DNA from: UBA6059 sp965227155
GTDB lineage: Bacteria > Bacteroidota > Bacteroidia > Cytophagales > Cyclobacteriaceae
DNA length: 64,000 nucleotides
NCBI GenBank assembly: GCA_965227155.1
Contig: OZ245731.1
Span: forward strand, 3,100,001-3,164,000
Direction of reading: 5' to 3'
Shown piece after piece: positions 7,063-15,873 of this stretch. Each line of letters starts with the position of its first letter. Position 1 is the stretch's first letter. The position numbers and the translations under genes are program-made. The notes below the pieces were generated by a model, which searched no databases, was not told the DNA's origin, and saw only the letters and a list, made by a program, of their open reading frames with translations.

Positions 7063-8028
7063 TTACAACGCATAATTCAATTTGAATTGTACAAATTTAT
7101 GCTTGTCGGCGGAAATTACCTCAGCAGAACGGTAATTAAGGCTGATCTGTACGTCAAACTGGGCCCAGGCCATGCCCACTCCAAACCCATAATGCCAAAC
7201 CCAGGGCTCTGCCTTCTCGGTATGTGGAGGCGAGGCACCAATTAAATTGCCTTCAATGGTAGCATTGTAGCCCACCCATTCAATGTCTGTTGACAAGATT
7301 GCATACCACTCTTTGATTTTTTTGGAATCGCCGGACTCATCCAGGTACGCCATGTTGTAAATCATGCTGGTGTTGATAGGCCTTAAGAGGCCTGTTCTTA
7401 GGTCAAAGCCGGTCATTCCATGATTATAGATGGTGCCTAGCTGACCTTCAGTTTTCCAATTAATGTTGAAATGCCGTTGATCAATCAGGGGTTTTACAAG
7501 ACTTAAACCAATTTGAGCAACCGGTGAATTATTGATTTCGTAATCCCATCCTCTCGGTTCTCGGTAGCCAAAAATGTTGTGCCAAAATTTTAGCATAGGC
7601 CCGGTCCCTAATGCAGGTCCCATCCAGCCCAAATCCAGCCTATGGCTGATAATGATGGAGGGAGAGATCAATTGAAACCCATAGCTTGCAAACAAAAGGG
7701 CTGCATGGGGGCGGTCGTAATCTGATAACCTGGCGCTGTTGAATTTAATGGGGGTGTAGATCTGGTGGTTAAGGCCCCAGAATTTGGACACCTTAACTTG
7801 TGCATTTTTCTGTAGGTAATTGAATAGATATTGGTTAGGATCTACAGCCTGAAAATATTTTGCATAAAGGCCACTGCTATAATATTGGTCAGTTTGAGAA
7901 AACAAGAAAGCATCATTATCAATGGTGAAGTGTAGTGCTGCTTTTTGCGCTGTGGTAGCATCCTGAGCAAATGCACCTAGACAGCATAATAACAGCCAGG
8001 GGAATACCAGCTTCTTAAATCCACCCAT
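7063..8028 (-). CDS. LpxR-like lipid A 3'-O-deacylase (DUF2219)
   Basis: 321 residues from the ATG at 8028. An upstream in-frame ATG at 8058 would put ten mostly charged residues in front of the signal peptide, so the internal start is preferred. The signal peptide ends near GAFAQ. The LpxR hallmarks are present: IDNDAFLF with the Asn-Asp pair, then TDQYYSSGLY, the (Y)DRPHAALLF strand, and the block LGWMGPALG...FWHNIFGYREPRGWDYEI, which holds the putative catalytic histidine and the conserved RGWD. LpxR removes the 3'-acyloxyacyl group from lipid A at the outer-membrane surface. Substrate identity here is inferred from the family. Confidence 0.85.
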   Translation of the reverse strand: MGGFKKLVFPWLLLCCLGAFAQDATTAQKAALHFTIDNDAFLFSQTDQYYSSGLYAKYFQAVDPNQYLFNYLQKNAQVKVSKFWGLNHQIYTPIKFNSARLSDYDRPHAALLFASYGFQLISPSIIISHRLDLGWMGPALGTGPMLKFWHNIFGYREPRGWDYEINNSPVAQIGLSLVKPLIDQRHFNINWKTEGQLGTIYNHGMTGFDLRTGLLRPINTSMIYNMAYLDESGDSKKIKEWYAILSTDIEWVGYNATIEGNLIGASPPHTEKAEPWVWHYGFGVGMAWAQFDVQISLNYRSAEVISADKHKFVQFKLNYAL

Positions 8029-8173
8029 GAAATCAAAAATAATACGATCATGACTCACTTCTCCAATTTTTTACCGGACAGAATGAAAATGCCAGAGCAT
8101 TATCTATTGAATGATTCAGTTTAAAATTCGCTACTTACCCATAAAATGATGTCGGTTTTTTGAAAAGGGGAGT

Positions 8174-8181
8174 TAGCTTTG
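8174..8181 (+). promoter_or_regulatory. Putative -7 promoter element of the bio operon
   Basis: TAGCTTTG matches the Bacteroidota -7 consensus TAnnTTTG exactly. It is only 6 nt from the bioF ATG, so transcription would start at or very near the start codon. No good -33 TTTG at the expected spacing was found, so confidence is limited. Confidence 0.4.
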
Positions 8182-8187
8182 TTGCTC

Positions 8188-9339
8188 ATGTCTGACGCAA
8201 TTCAACATCTTGAAGATAAATTAAACGAACGACGAGAGGCCGGTAATTTGCGATCACTGACAAGCTCGCCACTGCCTCATGATTTTGTGTCTAACGATTA
8301 TCTGGGGCTGGCCAGGTCTACAGAACTGACACAGCGCATTCAATATCGATTCGATCGGTTACCCAATGTCAACAAAAATGGGGGCTCAGGATCTCGTTTG
8401 TTGTCCGGTAATACAGCCTTTGTAGAACAGCTGGAGCACAAGCTGGCAGGGCTGTTCAAAAGTGAAGCGGCGCTGATCATGAATTCTGGATACAGCGTCA
8501 ATGTTGCACTTATCAGCAGCATTGCAACACGGCAGGACACCATTCTTTATGACCAGCTGGCACATGTTTGCCTGAAAGAGGGGGCCTGGTTGAGCCGGGC
8601 AGATGCCAGACCTTTTCGCCACAACGATGTGCGCGACCTTGAACTAAAACTCAAGCAAAGCCAGGGTAATATTTTCGTGGTAATTGAGACGGTATACTCC
8701 ATGGATGGAGATATTGCGCCGGTTCAGGAAATTTACGATGTATGCCGCTATTATGGTGCGCACCTTATTGTGGATGAGGCCCACAGTACGGGCGTAATGG
8801 GACTCAATGGCAACGGCTACCTCAATGAGATTGGCCTGGCAGACAGGGTGTTTGCGCGGGTGTATACTTTCGGTAAGGCTATGGGTGTGCATGGTGCAGC
8901 TGTAGCGGGCAGCAAAACACTTATTGACTATCTCATAAATTTTGGCAGGCCATTTATCTATACTACAGCATTACCTCTCCATAGCTATGTGTCGATAGAG
9001 CAAGCCTTTGATTATTTGTTTGATAATCCAGAGGTGGTAGATACACTCAGGCAAAGAATCGACTATTTCAAGAAGACCTTAAAATCATTGAAATTTAAGC
9101 CTAAAGACCTGAGCTACCCGGGTAGTTATACGGCCGTACAGCCGTTGATTATTCCTGGTAATGAGAAAATCAAATCGGTGGCCAGAGCCTTACAGTCTGC
9201 GGGATTTGATGTGCGGCCCATCCTTGCGCCAACGGTGAAGCAAGGCACGGAGCGATTACGCATAAGCCTGCATAGCTTCAATTCTGAAGAAGAAATTTCG
9301 AGTTTGTTAAAGACGTTATCAGAATCATTATCAGCTTAA
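8188..9339 (+). CDS. bioF: 8-amino-7-oxononanoate synthase
   Basis: 383 residues. It condenses pimeloyl-ACP (or -CoA) with L-alanine to give KAPA, the first step of the biotin ring pathway; cytoplasmic and PLP-dependent. Family marks are the glycine-rich NKNGGSGSRLLSG loop, the PLP aspartate and histidine in DEAHSTGVMG, and the Schiff-base lysine in YTFGKAMGVHG. The ATG at 8188 was chosen over two upstream TTG codons. The family also includes glycine C-acetyltransferase and CqsA, but adjacency to bioD and bioA settles the role. It is followed 1 nt later by bioD. Confidence 0.92.
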   Translation: MSDAIQHLEDKLNERREAGNLRSLTSSPLPHDFVSNDYLGLARSTELTQRIQYRFDRLPNVNKNGGSGSRLLSGNTAFVEQLEHKLAGLFKSEAALIMNSGYSVNVALISSIATRQDTILYDQLAHVCLKEGAWLSRADARPFRHNDVRDLELKLKQSQGNIFVVIETVYSMDGDIAPVQEIYDVCRYYGAHLIVDEAHSTGVMGLNGNGYLNEIGLADRVFARVYTFGKAMGVHGAAVAGSKTLIDYLINFGRPFIYTTALPLHSYVSIEQAFDYLFDNPEVVDTLRQRIDYFKKTLKSLKFKPKDLSYPGSYTAVQPLIIPGNEKIKSVARALQSAGFDVRPILAPTVKQGTERLRISLHSFNSEEEISSLLKTLSESLSA

Positions 9340-9340
9340 T

Positions 9341-9943
9341 ATGAGTAAATATTTTGTTTCTGCTATTGGAACAGATAGCGGTAAAACCCTGGTGAGTGCT
9401 ATCTTATGTGAGGCTTTAGGTGCAGACTATTGGAAACCTGTACAATCCGGTATGCCGCGTGACACTGAAACAGTACAACAATTGGTTAGTGCGCCGTTAC
9501 ATTTTTATCAGGAGCGTTACTTGCTTAATACGCCAGCTTCACCACACGCTTCCGCTGAAATTGATGGTGTAAATATTAAGCTTTCGGATTTTGAATTGCC
9601 CGAGAGTGAAAAATTGGTGGTAGAAGGCGCTGGAGGTTTACTGGTGCCGCTTAATAATGATGATCTAATCATCGATTTAATTGCTCAATTGAATCTTCCA
9701 TTGATTTTGGTTTCCAATTTGTACCTGGGTAGTATCAATCACACTTTGCTGTCAGCCAAAGTTTTAAAGCAATATGGTATCCCGGTAGCAGGCATCATTT
9801 TCAATGGCGAGCCTAATCCGTCAAGTGAAGCAGTTATTTTGCATCAGACAGGCTATAGATGTTTGTTGAAAATTCCCCGACTAGACCAGGTCAATAAGGC
9901 TGTTGTTCAGTTTTGGGCGAATCAATTAAAAGCGCAGCTATGA
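9341..9943 (+). CDS. bioD: Dethiobiotin synthetase
   Basis: 200 residues. ATP-dependent carboxylation and closure of 7,8-diaminopelargonate to dethiobiotin. The Walker A loop is GTDSGKT at residues 10-16; WKPVQSG and VEGAGGLLVPL are the conserved substrate and metal-binding segments. It starts one base after bioF stops and its stop overlaps the bioA start (ATGA), so the three genes are translationally coupled in the order F-D-A. Confidence 0.95.
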   Translation: MSKYFVSAIGTDSGKTLVSAILCEALGADYWKPVQSGMPRDTETVQQLVSAPLHFYQERYLLNTPASPHASAEIDGVNIKLSDFELPESEKLVVEGAGGLLVPLNNDDLIIDLIAQLNLPLILVSNLYLGSINHTLLSAKVLKQYGIPVAGIIFNGEPNPSSEAVILHQTGYRCLLKIPRLDQVNKAVVQFWANQLKAQL

Positions 9944-11217
9944 GTTTATTGGAAAGAGACAAGGCATCCATCTGGCATCCATTTACGCCTTTGATTGGCA
10001 GTCAGGACCCATTACCCCTCAAAGCGGCAGAAGGCATTTACCTCATTACTGAAGATGATCGCAGAATCATGGATGCCATTTCTTCGTGGTGGGTCAACCT
10101 GCATGGCCATAGCAATCCGGTAATTGCAGAGGCAGTGGCAGAGCAGGCCAGAAAGCTTGAGCATGTCATATTTGCCGGGTTTAGCCATGAGCCGGCTATT
10201 ACGCTGGCAGAAAACCTGTTGTCCATTTTACCTGACAATCAATCCAAAATATTTTATTCTGATGATGGTAGTACTGCGGTTGAGGTCGCTATAAAAATGG
10301 CGATCCAATTCTGGCATAATAAGCATCAGAACCGGCGCAAGTTGATTGCCATAGATGGTGCCTATCATGGTGATACTTTCGGCTCAATGTCAGTAGGAGA
10401 CAGAGGCCCATTTACCGCTCCATTTGATCAATACCTGTTTGATGTAGCCTTTCTGCCTTTTCCAGATGGGCAGAATGATGAGGAGGTTTTTGCGCTGTTC
10501 AAAAAACAAATCGATTCCGGCGAAATAGCTGCCTTTATATTCGAACCTATCATACAGGGGGCAGTTGGCATGAAAATATACAGCACCGAACTACTGGATA
10601 GAATGATAGCCCTGGCGCAGGCAGAAGGTGTGATATGTATTGCTGATGAGGTTATGACAGGCTTTGGGCGTACCGGTACCATGTTTGCCAGCGATAAGCT
10701 CACCCATAAGCCTGATATTTTTTGTTTGTCGAAAGGCCTTACTGGTGGCGCTATGGCTATGGGTGTTACCAGTTGTACTGATGCTATTATCGATGCTTAT
10801 CGCTCCAGCGATATCATGAAGACCTTTTTTCATGGTCATAGCTTCACGGCAAACCCCATTGCTTGTGCAGCTGCTAATGCGAGTTTCGGGCTGCTCAATA
10901 GTGAGTCTACCAAATCGCAGATGAAAATGATCAACGAAGCGCATTTGCAATTTGCAGCGGTAGCCAAACAGTATAAATATGCTGCCAATGTACGGGTGAT
11001 GGGTACCATTTTCGCATTGGATATCTCCAATTTTGGAGAGACCAGCTATGTGAATGAAGCCCGGCATAAACTTTATCCATATTTCCTGGCCAGGGATATA
11101 CTACTGCGACCGCTAGGTAATGTACTTTACATTCTGCCCCCTTACATCATCAAAAGAGAAGAGTTGGCTTATATTTATGGCGTAATTGAAGCGTTTCTTC
11201 AAGAACTCGAAGCGTAA
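9940..11217 (+). CDS. bioA: Adenosylmethionine--8-amino-7-oxononanoate aminotransferase
   Basis: 425 residues. Class-III PLP aminotransferase that converts KAPA to diaminopelargonate. Start motif DKASIWHPFTP, the GHSNP region, DGSTAVEVAIKMA, AYHGDTFG, DEVMTGFGRTG and the PLP lysine in LSKGLTGG are all present. The reading frame is open from 9913, but the ATG at 9940 overlaps the bioD stop by 4 nt and is the expected start. No bioB, bioC or bioH lies nearby, so biotin synthesis must be completed by genes elsewhere. Confidence 0.95.
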   Translation: MSLLERDKASIWHPFTPLIGSQDPLPLKAAEGIYLITEDDRRIMDAISSWWVNLHGHSNPVIAEAVAEQARKLEHVIFAGFSHEPAITLAENLLSILPDNQSKIFYSDDGSTAVEVAIKMAIQFWHNKHQNRRKLIAIDGAYHGDTFGSMSVGDRGPFTAPFDQYLFDVAFLPFPDGQNDEEVFALFKKQIDSGEIAAFIFEPIIQGAVGMKIYSTELLDRMIALAQAEGVICIADEVMTGFGRTGTMFASDKLTHKPDIFCLSKGLTGGAMAMGVTSCTDAIIDAYRSSDIMKTFFHGHSFTANPIACAAANASFGLLNSESTKSQMKMINEAHLQFAAVAKQYKYAANVRVMGTIFALDISNFGETSYVNEARHKLYPYFLARDILLRPLGNVLYILPPYIIKREELAYIYGVIEAFLQELEA

Positions 11218-11229
11218 CAGGGTAATGCT

Positions 11230-11655
11230 ATGATGTCAAAAAAAGCCAAATATGCGATCAATGCGATGGTACATCTCGCCAGAAAATATGGTGAAGGACC
11301 TGTATTGATCAGTGAGGTGGCACAGAGCGAATCTATACCGCAGAAGTTTTTGGAGGCTATACTTTTAGACCTAAAGCATGCTGGTTTTTTAAGAAGTAAG
11401 AAAGGGAAGGGTGGAGGCTACTACCTGCATAAAACTCCCGATCAAATTAATATGGCTGATATTATGCGGCTTATGGATGGGCCAATAGCACTTTTGCCTT
11501 GCGTGTCATACAAGCATTATGAAAGGTGTGAAGAATGTGCAGACGAAAAAACCTGCGGCATTAGAAGGGTATTTTTTGAGGTGCGCAATTCCACGGTAGA
11601 AATGCTAAAGTCAGCCACACTGGACAAAGTAATTGAAGCAGAGGATTTGGATTAA
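11230..11655 (+). CDS. Rrf2-family transcriptional regulator with a four-cysteine cluster
   Basis: 141 residues. An N-terminal winged helix-turn-helix (KAKYAINAMVHLARK, then IPQKFLEAIL and GKGGGYYL) marks the Rrf2 family, which includes IscR, NsrR and CymR. C91, C100, C103 and C109 lie in a short loop; in IscR-like members such cysteines ligate an Fe-S cluster, so sensing of Fe-S status, redox state or NO is possible, but CymR-like sulfur control is equally possible. It begins 12 nt after bioA, so it may be cotranscribed with the bio genes. It lies directly before a palindrome and an anion permease, which are likely targets. Confidence 0.88.
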   Translation: MMSKKAKYAINAMVHLARKYGEGPVLISEVAQSESIPQKFLEAILLDLKHAGFLRSKKGKGGGYYLHKTPDQINMADIMRLMDGPIALLPCVSYKHYERCEECADEKTCGIRRVFFEVRNSTVEMLKSATLDKVIEAEDLD

Positions 11656-11670
11656 TTTTTTTAAAATATT

Positions 11671-11697
11671 ATTACTCTACAATATCTATAGAGTAAT
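11671..11697. promoter_or_regulatory. Perfect 9-bp-arm palindrome, candidate Rrf2 operator
   Basis: ATTACTCTA, nine spacer bases, then TAGAGTAAT. The arms are perfectly complementary and the site lies 25 nt before the permease start, in the position of a promoter operator. The hairpin has no T-tract after it, so a terminator is less likely. Binding by the adjacent Rrf2 protein is inferred from position and symmetry. Confidence 0.55.
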
Positions 11698-11721
11698 AGA
11701 ATTTATTATCATTGCGGGCTT

Positions 11722-13518
11722 ATGTTGGGAATTGATGCCATAATTGTATTAGCTGTCATCCTGTTGGCCATAGTGCTGTTTGTTACAGAGTGGCTTTCTA
11801 TAGACCTGGTGGCATTGCTGATCATGGTATTGTTGGTTGGTAGTGGTGTGATTAGTCCGTCAGAGGGTGTAGCAGGATTCAGCAATACAGCTACCCTTAC
11901 GGTGGCATTCATGTTTGTATTGAGCCATGCGATTTTAAAAACCGGCGCATTACAGTCCCTTGGAGTACAGCTCTCGCCATTGTTTCGAGTTAGGCCAGGC
12001 TGGGGTTTAGCCAGCATGGTGCTATTGATAGGGGTGATGAGTGCTTTTATGAATAATACGCCTGTGGTAGCTGTTTTGATCCCTGTGGTCATTCAAATTG
12101 CCCATGCCTCCAATATGGCCCCTTCCAAGCTTCTTATTCCGCTCTCTTATGCATCGATTCTTGGTGGCACGATCTCGCTGGTTGGAACCTCTACCAATAT
12201 CCTGGTAAGTGGGATAGCCATAAACAATGGGCTGGAGGAATTTAGTATGTTCCAAATGGCTCCTTTGGGGTTGATTTTTCTAGGTATTGGCACAATTTAT
12301 TTTTTGGTCATCGGAAGAAAGCTATTGCCCGATTCACGAAAATCCAGTGCTTTTACTGAGAAGTTTGAATTGAGGGAATACCTAGCGGAAATAGTGCTTT
12401 TGGATGGTTTTGAGGCTATCGGAAAGCGAATAATGGACGCTTCTTTAGTCAAGGAGCTGGAGATGGACATTATTGAGCTTCGAAGAAATGGCACCCAGTT
12501 TTCTTTGCCACAGGGCGATATGTTGCTCAAAGAAAATGATATTCTGAAAGTGCGCTGCGATGTAAATAAGCTGAAAATGCTGAAGGACAGGGTGAGCGTA
12601 GACTTAAAAGCGTCCATTTCCATTGGAGATGATAATTTTCAAAGCCGAAATTCTACACTTGTGGAAATGGTCATTACTTCCAACAGCTATTTTGAAGGAA
12701 AAACACTTCGGGAAGTGGATTTCCGAAGGAGGTACAGGGCGGTGGCACTTGCCATTCGTCATCGAGAAGAAATTCTGCATGAGGAGCTTCATGATGTAAG
12801 ACTAAAAGCCGGAGATGTGATATTGGCTGAGGTAAAAAGCCATTTTGTTGACCAGCTTAAAAAAATCGAGAATAACCAGGATAGCCCTTTCATCATTCTT
12901 TCCGAAGATGCTTTTGTTCATTTTAACAAAAGGAAGTTTGCCATAGTCTTTGCCATAGTTGGCCTGGCCATTGCACTAGCCACTTTGAATATCATTCCGA
13001 TTATGATGGGCACCATCGGTGCTATGGTGCTTTTGGTCATATTACGACAGTTGAATATGAAGGAGGTTTACCAGGCCATCAACTGGAAAATCGTTTTTCT
13101 CCTTGCCGGCTCACTGAGTCTGGGAGTAGCTATGAATAACAGCGGTCTGGCACAGTTTCTGGCTGGTCAATTGGTTCAATCCCTTGGGGAATTTGGCCCG
13201 ATAGCCATAATCGGTGGTTTATACATGGTGACCATGCTGCTTACGGAGGTGATGTCTAACAATGCTACAGCAGCCCTATTGGCACCCATAGCTATTGCCA
13301 CAGCAATACAACTGGAAGTGAGCCCAACACCCTTTTTAATGACTGTCATGTTTGCGGCATCAGCCAGCTTATTGACACCTATAGGTTACCAAACTAATAC
13401 GATGGTGTATAGTGCCGGGGAGTACAGATTCAGGGATTTCTTCAAGGCTGGTGCAATATTGAGCCTGATCTTCTGGATTACAGCTACCTTATTGATCCCA
13501 GTATTTTTTCCTTTTTAG
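11722..13518 (+). CDS. SLC13/DASS-type anion permease with two TrkA-C (RCK_C) domains
   Basis: 598 residues. The membrane part is split: about residues 1-195 and 395-598 form the two halves of a DASS transporter, each with the signature substrate/sodium motif (SLVGTSTNILVSG and TPIGYQTNTMVYSAG). Between them are two regulatory TrkA-C domains (about 205-290 and 295-380, ending KAGDVILAEVKSHFV). Proteins of this layout carry sulfate, dicarboxylates or similar anions; sulfate would fit control by an Rrf2/CymR-like regulator, but the substrate is not proved by sequence. Upstream is the 27-nt palindrome; downstream is a convergent SIMPL gene. Confidence 0.88.
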   Translation: MLGIDAIIVLAVILLAIVLFVTEWLSIDLVALLIMVLLVGSGVISPSEGVAGFSNTATLTVAFMFVLSHAILKTGALQSLGVQLSPLFRVRPGWGLASMVLLIGVMSAFMNNTPVVAVLIPVVIQIAHASNMAPSKLLIPLSYASILGGTISLVGTSTNILVSGIAINNGLEEFSMFQMAPLGLIFLGIGTIYFLVIGRKLLPDSRKSSAFTEKFELREYLAEIVLLDGFEAIGKRIMDASLVKELEMDIIELRRNGTQFSLPQGDMLLKENDILKVRCDVNKLKMLKDRVSVDLKASISIGDDNFQSRNSTLVEMVITSNSYFEGKTLREVDFRRRYRAVALAIRHREEILHEELHDVRLKAGDVILAEVKSHFVDQLKKIENNQDSPFIILSEDAFVHFNKRKFAIVFAIVGLAIALATLNIIPIMMGTIGAMVLLVILRQLNMKEVYQAINWKIVFLLAGSLSLGVAMNNSGLAQFLAGQLVQSLGEFGPIAIIGGLYMVTMLLTEVMSNNATAALLAPIAIATAIQLEVSPTPFLMTVMFAASASLLTPIGYQTNTMVYSAGEYRFRDFFKAGAILSLIFWITATLLIPVFFPF

Positions 13519-13528
13519 ATGATTTCTT

Positions 13529-13563
13529 GAATTAATGACAGGCTTAAGATGTCTTGTTAATTC
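13529..13563. terminator. Candidate bidirectional terminator between convergent genes
   Basis: GAATTAA..GACA and TGTC..TTAATTC form an interrupted inverted repeat in the 47-nt gap between the permease and the SIMPL gene. The stem is AT-rich and has mismatches, so the call is tentative. Confidence 0.4.
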
Positions 13564-13565
13564 CT

Positions 13566-14273
13566 TTAATCCTCCAGGTAAAATTGTACGGTAGATACCA
13601 CCCTAACAATCTTTTCATAGCCGGTATTCACATCCTTATCGGTGATGCTGAATAGGCCCTGGCTGGCATTTCTGATTTTGCCCACCTTAGAATTAGAATC
13701 TTTGGAGAATTTCTCCGCTACCTCTCGGGCATTTTTGGTAGCTTCTTCTATCATTTTCGGTTTTATTTCATTTAACCGTGTAAACGAATACTCGATCTGC
13801 TTCCATGGATTTTTAGATCCGATAATTATGCCCCGACTAATGATGGAAGGTATTTTAGAAACAGCTTCATGAAGCTTGGGGATATCGGAAGTGCGTACCG
13901 TGAAATCAACTACGGTGATATATCGTGCCTGATTATAGTTATTACCACCTCCATAATAGTTGGCTCTGGTATCCTGAATATTAGGTGGCCCGGTGCTCAC
14001 TTCATCTTCTCTGAATCCCTGCTCTAAAAAGAAGCCTTTCAGCACCTCGCTTTGCATGCTAATGTCTTTTTCCAGCTGGACAAGGTCATTGCTGCTGATG
14101 GTGATTTGGATGGGCCACACAGCAAGATCAGCTTTGACTTCCATTTCTGAAAGTCCCTTTACAGTGACATATCGATCCAGCGTTTTGGCCTTATATAGCG
14201 TATTGCTGATAAAAAAGCCGGCAATGCATATGCCCACTGCTACAATTACGGCTGCTATTTGATTTCCATTCAT
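13566..14273 (-). CDS. SIMPL domain protein (DUF541)
   Basis: 235 residues. An uncleaved signal anchor or signal peptide (residues about 5-28) precedes a periplasmic SIMPL domain: YVTVKGLSEMEVKADLAVWPI, DEVSTGPPNIQDTRANYYGGG, IPKLHEAVSKIPSI and EATKNAREVAEKFS are the usual conserved blocks. SIMPL proteins have been linked to oxidative stress and to kinase signalling, but the molecular activity is not established. Single gene, convergent with the anion permease. Confidence 0.88.
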   Translation of the reverse strand: MNGNQIAAVIVAVGICIAGFFISNTLYKAKTLDRYVTVKGLSEMEVKADLAVWPIQITISSNDLVQLEKDISMQSEVLKGFFLEQGFREDEVSTGPPNIQDTRANYYGGGNNYNQARYITVVDFTVRTSDIPKLHEAVSKIPSIISRGIIIGSKNPWKQIEYSFTRLNEIKPKMIEEATKNAREVAEKFSKDSNSKVGKIRNASQGLFSITDKDVNTGYEKIVRVVSTVQFYLED

Positions 14274-14407
14274 GATTTTACCTTAATGGTTAACAGTAAA
14301 GGTAGTGGGTCGATGTGAAATATTACCGAGTCACAAAAGCATTTATATCATTGGGCTTATTTCATGTGGGGGAATCAATAGGCTCTGATCAAATGCCAAT
14401 TAGATAT

Positions 14408-15706
14408 CTAAATATTTCGATCTAAATCAAATTGCTCGATATAATCGGCTACCCTTCGCACAAACATACCACCAAGTGCTCCATCAACCACACGGTGGTC
14501 GTAGGAATGCGAGAGGAACATTTTATGACGAATACCAATGAAATCACCCTGAGGTGTCTCGATGACCGATGGCTTTTTCTGTATGGCCCCCAGTGCCAAA
14601 ATGCCTACTTGTGGTTGCATGATGATTGGTGTGCCCAATACATTTCCAAAGGAGCCTACATTGGAAACGGTATAGGTTCCCCCTGACAATTCATCGGGTT
14701 TCAGTTTATTCTCACGGGCTCTTTTTGCAAGGTCATTTACCCGCTGCACTAAACCCAGCAGACTTAGTTGGTCTGCATTTTTAATAACCGGAACAATCAA
14801 ATTGCCAGAAGGTAGGGCCACTGCCATGCCAATATTGACATTGCCTCGCTTGATGATTTTGTCTCCATCAACAGAAATGTTGATCATCGGATAATCCTTG
14901 ATGGCCTTCACTACCGCTTCAATAAGCATTGGCGTGTAAGTCAGGGTCTGTCCTTCTCTTTCGATGAAGACTTTCTTCATCTTTTTGCGCCATTCCACCA
15001 TCTTGGTAACATCAGCTTCCACGAAGGAAGTTACGTGCGGGGAGATCTGCTTGGAAGCCACCATCCGGTCTGCGATCATTTTTCGCATCCTATCCATTTC
15101 GATGATTTCATCCTCACCGGAAACGGTCAGTGGTTCAGGTTTAACCGATGCTGCGGGTTGGGTAGGGGCGGCGGCTGGTTTTGCAGCGGCTTGTTGATTT
15201 CTTGTTTCCAGGTATTGAAGGATATCTTTTTTGGTGACACGGCCTTCTTTACCCGTACCGGGGATAGATTCCAGCTCATCAAAGCCAATGCCCTCTTCCT
15301 TAGCTATGTTTTTAACCAGCGGTGAATAGAAACGATCGCTCTGGCTGATTTTCTCTTCATCATCTTTTGAAGAGACGCTATGTTGCGATACTGCCTCATC
15401 CAGGTAAGAAGATGCCATCTCCACACTTTCTTCTGTGTCCACCTCAGTGGTTTCCTCTACTTCCCCTTCTATTTCAATGATTGCAATGGGTTTACCTACC
15501 GCTACTACATCTCCTTCCTTGGCAAGAATCTTCTTTAAAACACCGGCATGGCTGGAAGGCACCTCTGTATCTACCTTATCGGTAGCTACCTCCAGTACTG
15601 ATTCTTCCTCCTCAATTGATTCCCCCTCTTTTTTGAGCCATGTAAGGATGGTGCCTTCCATAATACTCTCGCCCATTTTGGGCATTACCATTTCCACTGA
15701 AGCCAT
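14408..15706 (-). CDS. 2-oxoacid dehydrogenase E2 component (dihydrolipoamide acyltransferase)
   Basis: 432 residues. Residues 1-78 form one lipoyl domain with the lipoylated K44 in ATDKVDTE. An acidic linker leads to a peripheral subunit-binding domain (about 130-168, YSPLVKNIAKEEGI...GRVTKKDILQYL). A Pro/Ala-rich linker follows, then the catalytic domain from about 200 with the active-site SHSYDHRVVDGALGG. It transfers acyl groups to CoA in the pyruvate, 2-oxoglutarate or branched-chain complex. Which one cannot be settled from the sequence alone; the single lipoyl domain and DRMRKMIADRM core suggest branched-chain or mixed type. No E1 or E3 gene is adjacent. Confidence 0.9.
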   Translation of the reverse strand: MASVEMVMPKMGESIMEGTILTWLKKEGESIEEEESVLEVATDKVDTEVPSSHAGVLKKILAKEGDVVAVGKPIAIIEIEGEVEETTEVDTEESVEMASSYLDEAVSQHSVSSKDDEEKISQSDRFYSPLVKNIAKEEGIGFDELESIPGTGKEGRVTKKDILQYLETRNQQAAAKPAAAPTQPAASVKPEPLTVSGEDEIIEMDRMRKMIADRMVASKQISPHVTSFVEADVTKMVEWRKKMKKVFIEREGQTLTYTPMLIEAVVKAIKDYPMINISVDGDKIIKRGNVNIGMAVALPSGNLIVPVIKNADQLSLLGLVQRVNDLAKRARENKLKPDELSGGTYTVSNVGSFGNVLGTPIIMQPQVGILALGAIQKKPSVIETPQGDFIGIRHKMFLSHSYDHRVVDGALGGMFVRRVADYIEQFDLDRNI

Positions 15707-15873
15707 ATTGCAATCGTTTGATTTCTATAATCTGATTATAACAAATTTAAGGTATTCTAAAAAGTATTCTCGAAACTGAATCAGAATAAAAATATGTTTT
15801 AAAATTTAATTCAAAATATTATTCCTTAATTAGTAAAATAATTTACCTATAGTTTTGATTGTATTGCTTTGGG

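Noticed and set aside
14964..15325. Plus-strand frames opposite the E2 linker
   Set aside because: They result from the Ala/Pro-rich linker composition on the other strand.
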